Source: a virus | Direction: 5' to 3' (one strand) | DNA length: 21,436 nucleotides | IMG/VR virus record: IMGVR_UViG_3300042938_000260 | Span: 1 to 21,436 of that record | In this document: positions 7,101 to 14,140 of the stretch, in pieces | Position numbering within the stretch: the first letter of the stretch is position 1 | Layout of the letters: each line of letters starts with the position of its first letter | The notes under the pieces: model-generated | Databases searched by the model: none | The model's input: the letters and a program-made list of their open reading frames with translations, nothing else | What the model was told of the DNA's origin: nothing | Made by a program: the position numbers and the translations under genes

Positions 7101-9721
7101 GTATTTTCTACCCTTCCGTATAATTGAACACTACTTCTATATTGTTTTTGGTCAGGACCAACCTCTGATAAATCTCTTGGAACTTTATTAATATTGTCAT
7201 TAATCAATACAATATGAGATGTATTACCAGTTTCACTTACTGGAAATTGCGTAGTATTTATACCGTTTTCTAATGTTGAAGTTGCGGTAGGCCCAATACC
7301 TGAATATACGACTTGAGACCCTGAGGTTTGGCTTTTAGGATACCCGTTTAACATACCGGGCAAATATACATTATAGTAATCTTGCTCTTGTTGCTTTACA
7401 ACTATTTTATATGAATACCAACCAATAGGATTGTATTCGTAAACAAATTTAATATCTTTTATGCCTCCTGCTTGAGACACATATTTATATATATCACCAA
7501 CTCTACCGCTTGTAGTTATTGTGTACTCATTAGGGTTTACTGTAGGTATTGGATTTGATAAAACTTTAACGTAATCTGTATAAAAGCCCCTCATTATATT
7601 ACCATTAACTGGAGGTGTATTTAATGTAGCCGTTGTATCTAAAGTATATTTATATGTTGTATCGGTTATTGTTGACGCTGTAATTGCAAAACCAAAATTT
7701 GACGTTGCTATTGCATACAAACCTGGCGTACCACTTGGAATAGATCTTGCTTGATCTATTGGGGCGTTTAAATATAATATTAAGGCATCTCCGAACCAAG
7801 ATCGTACATCTGTAAACAAAAGTGTATCTTCATAGCCTGAATATACTGTAGAACCTTTAGCAAAATTACCACCGCCAATATTTGTACTTGTTAAATCCAC
7901 AGTTGATAATATAACCGGGGATTGTCTTCCAAATTTATCAGCCAATACAAATCCTACCTGATAATTTCTATTCTTTTTTAATGTATGATTTGGGTATTCT
8001 ATAAAATTAGTTCCTACGGAAGATTTAGTTTGAACCGACATATTATAATTTATAGAAGATAAACAAGTATATTTATCAAAATAATTACCATAAATTATTC
8101 TATTCCCAGCGGACTCCTGTGCCTTTGCTCTAACAGGTACTTTATCATATACTCTTACTGTCTGGTCTTCTGGTAATGTTTTATATGGTTTTTGAGATTG
8201 ATATGGTTGTATATAATAATTATTATTAGTATTGTCTAAAGTGTTTATAGCTGATATAGGAATTGTTTCAAAAACTTTAATAGCATTTGAATCGGACTCT
8301 TTATATAAAATATCAACTTCTTGTATTTTATAACTATTATTTAAATTACCTACTTTGTCAGGAAATGGAACAATTAATTCTATGTTGTTTATATTATTTT
8401 CAAACCAATTTAAAATGGTACTTCTATAAGCATCTGTTTCATTACCTGCAATAAAATAACCTTTTTGTTTTGGTATATAAGCTATTTGAGTGAATGGAGC
8501 CATTAAAGAATATTCATTATCATCGTATTTAAAACGATAACTAAATCTAACATATTTATCTTCTAAGAATGCAGGATCCCCGGGCCATGTAGGGACACTA
8601 GATTTATCGGACATGGTAGATATTAAGAATGTTAATATATAATTATTATTTATATCAGTTGTTGGTTGATATAATGTTAATGTTGTATTGCTCATGCTTA
8701 CTACAGTAGCATAATCTGATCCATCTAAAAACTGAACCCCACTTGAGGAATTTGATAATACTGTTGCTCCAGGTTGTATTGCTCCTAAGTAAGGATACTT
8801 TAATGTAATTGACACTGTACCTGCAGTAAATATGACAGTTGAGGATACTTGTATACTTGTAGGACTAACTATAGAAGTAATAATAATTTGCCCTAAACCA
8901 AAAGAGCCGGTTCCATTAGTACCACCAACGACATCTCCAATTGAAAAATTAGCAAATCCATTTGTAACTGCTGTAGTTATTTTTGCTGTATAAGGTGCAG
9001 GTGGCCCGCCGGACACCGTATCTATAGTACATGCAAGACTGCTCATATTTGATAAACCCCAAGTATCACCTGCTCCAGAAACTACGGTTGCGGTTTCTTT
9101 TTTATACATTGTTATAGGATCTATAGGAGCATACTTTGCGACTGAGATCTGTTCTTCTGTAGTATAATATGTTGGTATTGTTAAATTATTAGGATTTGCT
9201 AAATTAACATTTATTTTTCTAGGTTGATTTCTATTATCAGTCCAAAATAATAATCCTTCAACTAAATTTACTCCGGTTATTCTAAACTGAGTATTCTTAG
9301 CAAAATTTAAAAATAGTCCTTCTACTAATATTACATAAGAAACCGGATCACTTAGGTTATATACTACTATTCGTATTGTCTTACCCTCTGGAGGATATGT
9401 AATTTCATTAGGAATTTCATCCTCGTAATCGGTTAAGAATTGAAATATGCGATTATTTTGGTTGTCCATAAAAAACCCAATGCATTCTAAACCTGGTATA
9501 TAATTTGGATTGATTGTAGTAGTTCCGGGAATAAATTCTGTATTGGTTGTTAATGGCATTCTTTCATTACCATATACGTTTTGTAATACCCCAATATTAT
9601 TTGCTTCAGATTTACCTACTTCAATATTTAACGCGTCTCTATATTGATCATTAGGAATAAGCCGATCATCTAGATCTTTATTCATCTTAGACGATATAAA
9701 ACTATTTTTTATTTCTGCCAT
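4178..9721 (-). CDS. Giant tail nozzle/muzzle-like structural protein with cadherin-like domain, 1847 aa
   Basis: The N-terminus (about residues 8-52: SSKMNKDLDDRLIPNDQYRD, then a GVLQNVYGN motif) is the characteristic opening of nozzle/stabilisation proteins in short-tailed phages of the T7 gp12 and crAss-like muzzle type. It is followed by very long beta-strand-rich sequence with Thr/Asn/Gly-rich turns. At about residues 1238-1365 there is a cadherin-like unit: GNIAPEI at its start, a WTIVSG strand, a TGELSL strand, IYNLVIKVQD and a closing FTINVGDD. This unit contains a proline-rich insert (DPLGPPPVPPTG). The last 480 residues are more beta-rich repeats. T7 gp12 is about 800 aa, so this is more than twice that length. 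The protein probably closes the tail tip, and the extra C-terminal domains may contact the host surface or anchor fibres. It lies between the 429-aa connector-like gene and the 511-aa nozzle-like gene. Confidence 0.7.
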   Translation of the reverse strand: MAEIKNSFISSKMNKDLDDRLIPNDQYRDALNIEVGKSEANNIGVLQNVYGNERMPLTTNTEFIPGTTTINPNYIPGLECIGFFMDNQNNRIFQFLTDYEDEIPNEITYPPEGKTIRIVVYNLSDPVSYVILVEGLFLNFAKNTQFRITGVNLVEGLLFWTDNRNQPRKINVNLANPNNLTIPTYYTTEEQISVAKYAPIDPITMYKKETATVVSGAGDTWGLSNMSSLACTIDTVSGGPPAPYTAKITTAVTNGFANFSIGDVVGGTNGTGSFGLGQIIITSIVSPTSIQVSSTVIFTAGTVSITLKYPYLGAIQPGATVLSNSSSGVQFLDGSDYATVVSMSNTTLTLYQPTTDINNNYILTFLISTMSDKSSVPTWPGDPAFLEDKYVRFSYRFKYDDNEYSLMAPFTQIAYIPKQKGYFIAGNETDAYRSTILNWFENNINNIELIVPFPDKVGNLNNSYKIQEVDILYKESDSNAIKVFETIPISAINTLDNTNNNYYIQPYQSQKPYKTLPEDQTVRVYDKVPVRAKAQESAGNRIIYGNYFDKYTCLSSINYNMSVQTKSSVGTNFIEYPNHTLKKNRNYQVGFVLADKFGRQSPVILSTVDLTSTNIGGGNFAKGSTVYSGYEDTLLFTDVRSWFGDALILYLNAPIDQARSIPSGTPGLYAIATSNFGFAITASTITDTTYKYTLDTTATLNTPPVNGNIMRGFYTDYVKVLSNPIPTVNPNEYTITTSGRVGDIYKYVSQAGGIKDIKFVYEYNPIGWYSYKIVVKQQEQDYYNVYLPGMLNGYPKSQTSGSQVVYSGIGPTATSTLENGINTTQFPVSETGNTSHIVLINDNINKVPRDLSEVGPDQKQYRSSVQLYGRVENTEANIIIKGNSPTWPAYSAKVRTIEYSIDPLVTPGQGDYSLIKPGDGIQCVEANTPAPNTVSGTTTGGTMPNLYRWLGDTVVVSNVIVGTIGTITISSPNWVLQAAQNPIPSPQPGSGDYRTFIITRAENRQYFPTRKADTVISIASADEFNFLDSSEDNLSGTAGLNFYQLQTKPLIGRVSTVNKMGVIAADMIPFLGVYETRPEQSLLELFWETATTGLISDLNADVLTGFEGPSSFGELVYRQFENQNPLGTDLGPNNYGDPNSKYITSEFYVLDQNVFPLANTSVTLLSVTDNTGPPALDRTAEFGLETIIGPVNKFKLKILSRFVFNNNAATAENYTFVFNVQDNTDPSTATQLTITGRLGNIAPEIRTTETLYNITQDTTSIVTLDAVNGAYFDPLGPPPVPPTGVKTGLKWTIVSGDTTSSFLLSEYTGELSLINPNVPIGIYNLVIKVQDAVNTGTGAILPVEGTDFGTKFNEKTFTINVGDDPVPFWLRPNYASNIVTNPIPCSGPTNATPVYGVAYIGPNAGANSSYVPVVPGCVVENNQFVENVEVKNAAASGVSPIVPLGLEKGEYRFSIELQVGAPSICSGLSFATIRAEGEIYLYKRIYTLGGINPWVLSANENNYGITPPIYRIGPLVVSTIDDGSGPIFGQPQELTTSFTVEVDESISPAIYEYAVGVKLIQERSNADMANPWLRIYGNDANYSYDQTLPFTPPRPPITTAYSFYTGVAEYNINPLIPGETSAVPYTTQDAIRGTNFISLTNGVNSGIILPLDESVKLILTTANEQIVPGLFYTFTSSTVSTFTGYVTGINVDNNPSKIALQLLSPYSGSVPGDLVDGNIKVETVVQTDPPSIGVLYANTEEGTEIKRLYTDSAFTQKWIPPVADRFYNFQTSKDYNPNNVTFVAGPLKYSKYPYYCAKFSIVGEVIDQIVPYPNVQTSWEGQKPANSGLIVPVENYSYNMYYVSNNP

Positions 9722-9727
9722 TTAATT

Positions 9728-11017
9728 TTAGTGTTTAATCCATTTAGATTTTCCTCTCATAACCTGGGTAATTTCTTCTAACTTGATGTTAGATAATCTT
9801 ATTTTTGTATTACGTAACATTGCAGAACGTTCGCGTTTAAATCTTTGAACTATGTATTCTTGTACATTACTTCTAGTAGAAAGTATACTATATAAAATAT
9901 GCAAGTACATAGCCTCTTCAGCCATTTTAGGTATCCTAGTATCTAAATCATAAGCTAAACCGTCTGATATATATTCTAAGATTATTAAGGAACCCACAAG
10001 ATCACTACTAAATGAAAATTTATTTTCTCTTTCATTAATTGTAAATGTTCCATTAATATTTGAATACTGCGGATCAAGACCGTATCTTTCTCCATAATAT
10101 CCGCCATACCCGTAGTTATTATATCCATACTCAAGACCTCCTTGAAATGAATTTAAAGCATTTGCAATGTTACCCACATTGTTAGAATTCCAACGTTTAT
10201 CAATTATAGGGGTGCCTTCAATATTATCTCCAAAGTTATCCTGGATAGGTACACCTAAAAAGTCTTGTATTGGAGTTTGAGTTGGATTGCTAGTTAACGT
10301 AGTTGGGTATATTATATGCTTGACGCCAGCGTTGTCAACCCAGGACATCTTAACATAGTTAACATAATCTTGAGGTATTGCCAAACTTAGACTTGGAGGT
10401 ATTGTTAATTCTTGTGATTTAATGCTTTTTAAAGTATCATAACTAAATTCTTGTAATCCTCGTTTCGCATGAAATATAACATCGGTTCTTTTTACATCCG
10501 CAATTAATTTTCCGGCTCCTACATAAGCAACTAAGAAATTATTTATAACATCGTTTAAAGTTATATAAGCATATCCTCCATAATTATTTTCTACAGTATT
10601 TCCATAAGCATAACTTCCTGGTACTAAAGGGTCGCCATAATTACCGCCGTCTAGTGTTTTTAATTGAACAACAACATAAGTTCCTATAGTCCAATATATT
10701 GGATTTATATTGTATATTGTATTGCCTACAACATTGTATTCCGTACTAGGAATAAGGTTATTACCAAGTACCTCTTGAAAATCTCCTGGAAGCCCAGTAG
10801 AGTTAATATATAATTTAAAGTTATTTAAAGCGTAATTAGGATCGTTTGGGTCGTCGCTTCCAAATATTAAGTCTGTATTAAATGTAGTTGTAAAGCTAGT
10901 AGTTGGTTGCGGGGGTCCTATTCCAGTAGTATTTTGATCTACTACTTGAAAACCTTGTGCTCCTTCGTAATATTGTCTATTTGTTTCGGTAATTAAACCA
11001 TTATTAGGTATCGGCAT
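9728..11017 (-). CDS. Connector/tail tubular-like structural protein, 429 aa
   Basis: The core (residues about 152-240) starts ITLNDVINNFLVAYVGAGKL and continues with an amphipathic helix (VIFHAKRGLQEFSYDTLKSI) and strand-rich IPQDYVNYVKMSWVDNAGV. The C-terminus (about 362-429) is helical and very basic, with RFKRERSAMLRNTKIRLSNI. I recognise this helix-plus-strand core as the type found in head-tail connector or tail tubular A-like proteins of marine short-tailed phages. The N-terminal 150 residues are Asn/Gly/Thr-rich and beta-like. A very unusual tyrosine/glycine-rich segment is at 297-313 (7 Tyr and 6 Gly in 17 residues). It lies between the adaptor-like gene and the giant nozzle gene, with 6-base gaps on both sides, which fits a ring or tube protein between portal and nozzle. 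The exact ring in the connector stack cannot be told from sequence alone. Confidence 0.7.
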   Translation of the reverse strand: MPIPNNGLITETNRQYYEGAQGFQVVDQNTTGIGPPQPTTSFTTTFNTDLIFGSDDPNDPNYALNNFKLYINSTGLPGDFQEVLGNNLIPSTEYNVVGNTIYNINPIYWTIGTYVVVQLKTLDGGNYGDPLVPGSYAYGNTVENNYGGYAYITLNDVINNFLVAYVGAGKLIADVKRTDVIFHAKRGLQEFSYDTLKSIKSQELTIPPSLSLAIPQDYVNYVKMSWVDNAGVKHIIYPTTLTSNPTQTPIQDFLGVPIQDNFGDNIEGTPIIDKRWNSNNVGNIANALNSFQGGLEYGYNNYGYGGYYGERYGLDPQYSNINGTFTINERENKFSFSSDLVGSLIILEYISDGLAYDLDTRIPKMAEEAMYLHILYSILSTRSNVQEYIVQRFKRERSAMLRNTKIRLSNIKLEEITQVMRGKSKWIKH

Positions 11018-11023
11018 TTTTTA

Positions 11024-11752
11024 TTAGCTTTTTGAATTAATATTATTTGCTTGTGCTTGCTGAGCCGCTATTTGTACAATTTGTGGGTCCTCAATAACTA
11101 TACCTGAATAAAGTAATATTCTAGTTATTAAATTAGTTTGTTCTGTTGGGTGTAATTCAAAATCAACACTAGGATTTGTAGTACTAGTAGGAGGGCTATA
11201 AATATATTGTTGGTTTGCGCCTAGCGTAAAATTCCATATTGGATCTGCTGGCTTTCTAATATAGGTACAAGTAATCCCAGTAGTTATCGTTGTTGGATAT
11301 ACCTTTATTATAAAGTCTTTAAAAGTATATACTGGCCAATACGGTGAAGGTTTAGTAATTGGCGATAGGTTTAATTCTAATAGTTCATTTGGTTGAACAT
11401 ATTGAATTTCTTTGTCATCATTATATATTACAGTACCTAATTTATAAAAATCAGTTACTGCTGGAATATTAAGTATTCCTGGAACACTAAATCCACCTGC
11501 TGTAGGTAAACAAGTTCCGTCTGTTTGAAAGATTGCAATCTTTTGCTGTAGATTTTTAACACGATCACTATATTCCGTATCATTATCCGGTACGCGAATT
11601 TGTTGATTTAGACTTTCAAAATATTCGTTAAATATTTCTAATTGAACTTGTGTTGCTGTTTTATTAAATTCATCAGGAGTTATATAACCTCTTTGCTCCT
11701 TATTCAAGATTAATAAAACAGTTCTATAAACCGTATTTACACTTACTGCCAT
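11024..11752 (-). CDS. Head-tail adaptor/ring-like protein, 242 aa
   Basis: The N-terminal 50 residues are helical and conserved in style: VNTVYRTVLLILNKEQRGYI then TPDEFNKTATQVQLEIFNEY, followed by a charged helix (YSDRVKNLQQKIAIFQTDG). The middle is strand-rich (about 95-170, including a DFIIKVYPTTI strand and a TYIRKPADPIW motif). The C-terminal 45 residues form a helix (EQTNLITRILLYSGIVIEDP, then a Gln/Ala-rich end). This helix-strand-helix plan, with the helices packing on the portal, is that of phage adaptor proteins (T7 gp11, P22 gp4 and crAss-like ring proteins). It comes straight before the 429-aa connector-like gene in transcription order. The family call rests on pattern recognition plus gene order. 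Confidence 0.65.
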   Translation of the reverse strand: MAVSVNTVYRTVLLILNKEQRGYITPDEFNKTATQVQLEIFNEYFESLNQQIRVPDNDTEYSDRVKNLQQKIAIFQTDGTCLPTAGGFSVPGILNIPAVTDFYKLGTVIYNDDKEIQYVQPNELLELNLSPITKPSPYWPVYTFKDFIIKVYPTTITTGITCTYIRKPADPIWNFTLGANQQYIYSPPTSTTNPSVDFELHPTEQTNLITRILLYSGIVIEDPQIVQIAAQQAQANNINSKS

Positions 11753-11775
11753 CTGTTATTTTTATTATAATATTA

Positions 11776-11799
11776 AGGCGGTAACCTCAGCCACCGCCT
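11776..11799 (-). terminator. Perfect 7-bp hairpin after the 254-aa gene; RNA processing site or weak terminator
   Basis: Between the 254-aa and 242-aa genes, AGGCGGT (11776-11782) is the exact reverse complement of ACCGCCT (11793-11799), with a 10-base loop. The stem is far more GC-rich than its surroundings, so it is unlikely to be chance. On the transcribed minus strand the stem is followed by TAATATTATAATAAAA, without a U-run, so it is not a canonical intrinsic terminator. It may slow decay of the upstream message, act as an RNase site or cause pausing. Confidence 0.5.
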
Positions 11800-11817
11800 A
11801 TATATTAGTATTACGTA

Positions 11818-12582
11818 TTATTCAAATTTTTTCGCTATTGATTGGTAGATCTCAACGCCCTCATCGGTCTTGAAGAATGCTGCCATAGCGGAATAAGGAT
11901 TTTCATCAAATGGAACGGTCATCAATTTCTTACCGTTACTCGCCCATTTAAAATCTCTTTGATCTTGTGATAGTTTGATAATATTTGCTTCACATGCTTT
12001 AATCGCAAAATTACGAAGTTGCACATTTTCATCATTAGCCAGTTCTATGAACAAACTAGGATTGCTTCTAGCAAATAGTAACAAATCTCTTTTTATCTCC
12101 TTAGAAGTCATCTTAGATGCCTTAGATCCTACCTCAACACGTATAATCGCTTCAGCTTGATCTATATCCATACCCATTGCAGCTGTCATTGCTTCAACTT
12201 GTAATTCTAAAATATCCAATTCATTTGTCGCTTTTTGAACAGCGCTAAACTCACGGTATTTTTTGTTTAACATTGGGTGATATAAAGATAATAATTTTTG
12301 TAAGTTTTGTTTTTCTTTTGGCACAGTTAATGTACCATTTTTAAGCATAATATGCCCTAAGGTAGCTTCTCCTTTTTGTTCATCCATAAATGGAGAATTT
12401 TGGTTAGTTGCATATCTTAATTCTTTTTGCTCTTGAGTTACCGGATCAAACCATAATAACGGGAACCTTCTTGAGTGTCTTGAAGATAATGTATAAGTTA
12501 GTGGGTTATGAGCACCCATTAATAGATAAGTTCTATCTTTTATTTCCCAGCTATCTGAGGCAATTGTTTTTTCTTTTGACAT
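11818..12582 (-). CDS. Conserved phage protein of unknown function, 254 aa, between capsid and connector genes
   Basis: The N-terminal half (about residues 15-110) is compact and rich in conserved-looking positions: LMGAHNPLTYTLSSRHSRRF, LLWFDPVTQEQKELRYA, NSPFMDEQKGEATLGHI and VPKEKQNLQKLLSLYHP. A helical linker follows (113-165), with IDQAEAIIRVEVGSKA. The C-terminal third (about 160-254) has an alpha-helical domain, ending with FKWASNGKKLMTVPFDENPY and AAFFKTDEGVEIYQSIA. I recognise this kind of protein from other marine phage genomes but know no function for it. It has no signal peptide or membrane segment. It is the only gene in the block bounded by a hairpin on each side, one after the capsid gene and one after its own stop, which suggests that its dose is separately controlled. 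A virion accessory, a nucleic-acid-binding late protein or an assembly factor are all possible. Confidence 0.85.
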   Translation of the reverse strand: MSKEKTIASDSWEIKDRTYLLMGAHNPLTYTLSSRHSRRFPLLWFDPVTQEQKELRYATNQNSPFMDEQKGEATLGHIMLKNGTLTVPKEKQNLQKLLSLYHPMLNKKYREFSAVQKATNELDILELQVEAMTAAMGMDIDQAEAIIRVEVGSKASKMTSKEIKRDLLLFARSNPSLFIELANDENVQLRNFAIKACEANIIKLSQDQRDFKWASNGKKLMTVPFDENPYSAMAAFFKTDEGVEIYQSIAKKFE

Positions 12583-12672
12583 GATATAATATAATTAATT
12601 AATTGTTTTTATTAAAAGTAAAAGTTACCCCCGTAATTACAACAGGGGTAAAATTTACAATGTGTATTCTAA
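12583..12672 (-). other. Longest gap in the window: leader of the 254-aa gene and tail of the capsid gene
   Basis: This 90-base gap lies between the major capsid gene and the 254-aa gene. It holds the hairpin described separately, and closer to the 254-aa start an A/T-only stretch (AATTAATTAATTATATTATAT on the minus strand), which acts as the AT-rich leader usual in this genome. No Bacteroidota-type promoter (TTTG plus TAnnTTTG) is visible on the minus strand. Confidence 0.45.
12625..12651 (-). terminator. Hairpin with U-rich tail after the major capsid gene; likely (partial) terminator
   Basis: TTACCCC (12625-12631) pairs with GGGGTAA (12645-12651), giving a 7-bp stem with a 13-base loop. 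On the minus-strand transcript it begins about 21 bases after the stop codon of the capsid gene and is followed by CTTTTACTTTT, an interrupted U-run. This is a plausible intrinsic terminator. Since the downstream connector genes must also be expressed and no clear promoter follows, it may terminate only part of the transcripts and so keep the capsid message in excess. Confidence 0.5.
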
Positions 12673-14127
12673 CTAGATTACTGAAGTAAACAACACAAAG
12701 TTGTTAGCTCCTTGTACGCATAAACATCTTTCAGACAAGAAGTTTACCTCCATTGCATCAAGATCAGATGTGTAAGCTCCTCCAACAGATCCAGTTACCC
12801 ATGATTTCATTCTTCTATCATCAGCTTGTGCAGCTCTATAACGAACGTGTAAGAATGGTCTACGGATATTAGTTCCTAAGATTTGATCGTAAACTGTAGA
12901 AGTTCCAGCGGGAACCAAGATACCATCAATACCAGAATTTGCAACAGCTCCACGAGTAGATGCATCATTTAAGTATTTCCAGTCAGTTTTGTAGAAATCG
13001 TAAGAACCTCTTCTGAATCCAGAGAATCCTAAGTTCAAAGCCATTTCTTCAGAGTTTTCAAACAAACCGTAAGCAACACCACCAGCAGCTCCAGAAGATA
13101 ATGCAGCAAGCATATCATCAAAGTCAAGAGATGTTTCACGGTTTAAGAACAACATGTTTTCTTCGATAGCTCCTTGAGTATCTAAGTTTTTCAAGATTGA
13201 ATCAAACTCAGTTAAACCCGCAGCAGCAGAGAAGTTATTCAATACATTACCTCTATCTTGAACAGCAGCAAATAAACCTTGAGTACCTTTAGCCCCAGCA
13301 ACTGTTTTAGCCGCAGACGTTGCTGTAGCTAATTCACCCTCAACAACAGACATTTCAAGATAATCTTCAAAACGTAATCTTGTTTCAGATTCAGCTTTCA
13401 AATACCAGTAGAATCCACCAGCACCATCTTCAGTAGCAATTTCTACCCATCCTACTTGCGCAGTATCAGAACCATTAACAACATATTTGTTACGGATAAT
13501 AATTGGAGAGTTAGAATATTGAGTGAAAGAAGGAGTAATGCTAGTATAGTTATCATTAGCTAAAGTAGAACCTTTTGCATATTCAGAACCATAAACAAAG
13601 ATTTTTAAGCTATCCATATCATCAGTAAATGTTGCAGCAGCCAAAGTAGCAGCGGTATAAGGGGCAACGGTTAAATCACCTGTAGTAATATTACTAGCAG
13701 TAACAATAGCTTTTACCTCTAATCCTGTAGCAGGATTCATAATAACGATAGTTTGGTTGATTGAAATAACGTTTTGTACAAAATCAGCAGGATCCGCAGG
13801 AGTTAAATCTACTGGGATTCGCAAAGTATTTGCAGCAGCACTAACAACATCAACGCCAGTGTAAGCAACGTGTAATCTATTTTGTTCTGACCAAATAACT
13901 TGATCTGAAGACATTGGCATTTCTGCTCCTACCATACGCAAGAATCCAGAAAGAGTTCTGTTTCCGTAACGTTCTACTTCAGCTTCGTAGATTTCAGGTA
14001 AGTATTGCTGTGCGAAAGATGAAAAATCAGGATTAGTTGGATCCGTGAAATTCAAATAGTTTGTGTTTAGAGCTTGTTGCTTCTGAGAAGGAACTATACT
14101 TCCAAACGTAGGCGTAACATTTGCCAT
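12673..14127 (-). CDS. Major capsid protein, 484 aa
   Basis: The protein has a flexible N-terminal arm (about 1-35) and then a conserved helix/loop region (residues 43-87), LPEIYEAEVERYGNRTLSGF followed by a GAEMPMSSDQVIWSEQNRLH motif that I recognise from major capsid proteins of marine short-tailed phages. A beta-rich, Thr/Ala-rich insert follows (about 125-200), then a helix-rich region (about 285-350), and a C-terminal end with SERCLCVQGANNFVLF. The length, the position after portal and scaffold genes, and this motif agree with an HK97-fold capsid protein that forms the icosahedral shell. It is visibly more GC-rich than its neighbours and uses more C-ending and repeated preferred codons, as expected for the most abundant virion protein. 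There is no N-terminal protease-type delta domain, so a separate scaffold is expected, and one is present. Confidence 0.9.
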   Translation of the reverse strand: MANVTPTFGSIVPSQKQQALNTNYLNFTDPTNPDFSSFAQQYLPEIYEAEVERYGNRTLSGFLRMVGAEMPMSSDQVIWSEQNRLHVAYTGVDVVSAAANTLRIPVDLTPADPADFVQNVISINQTIVIMNPATGLEVKAIVTASNITTGDLTVAPYTAATLAAATFTDDMDSLKIFVYGSEYAKGSTLANDNYTSITPSFTQYSNSPIIIRNKYVVNGSDTAQVGWVEIATEDGAGGFYWYLKAESETRLRFEDYLEMSVVEGELATATSAAKTVAGAKGTQGLFAAVQDRGNVLNNFSAAAGLTEFDSILKNLDTQGAIEENMLFLNRETSLDFDDMLAALSSGAAGGVAYGLFENSEEMALNLGFSGFRRGSYDFYKTDWKYLNDASTRGAVANSGIDGILVPAGTSTVYDQILGTNIRRPFLHVRYRAAQADDRRMKSWVTGSVGGAYTSDLDAMEVNFLSERCLCVQGANNFVLFTSVI

Positions 14128-14140
14128 AATTGTTTAAGTT

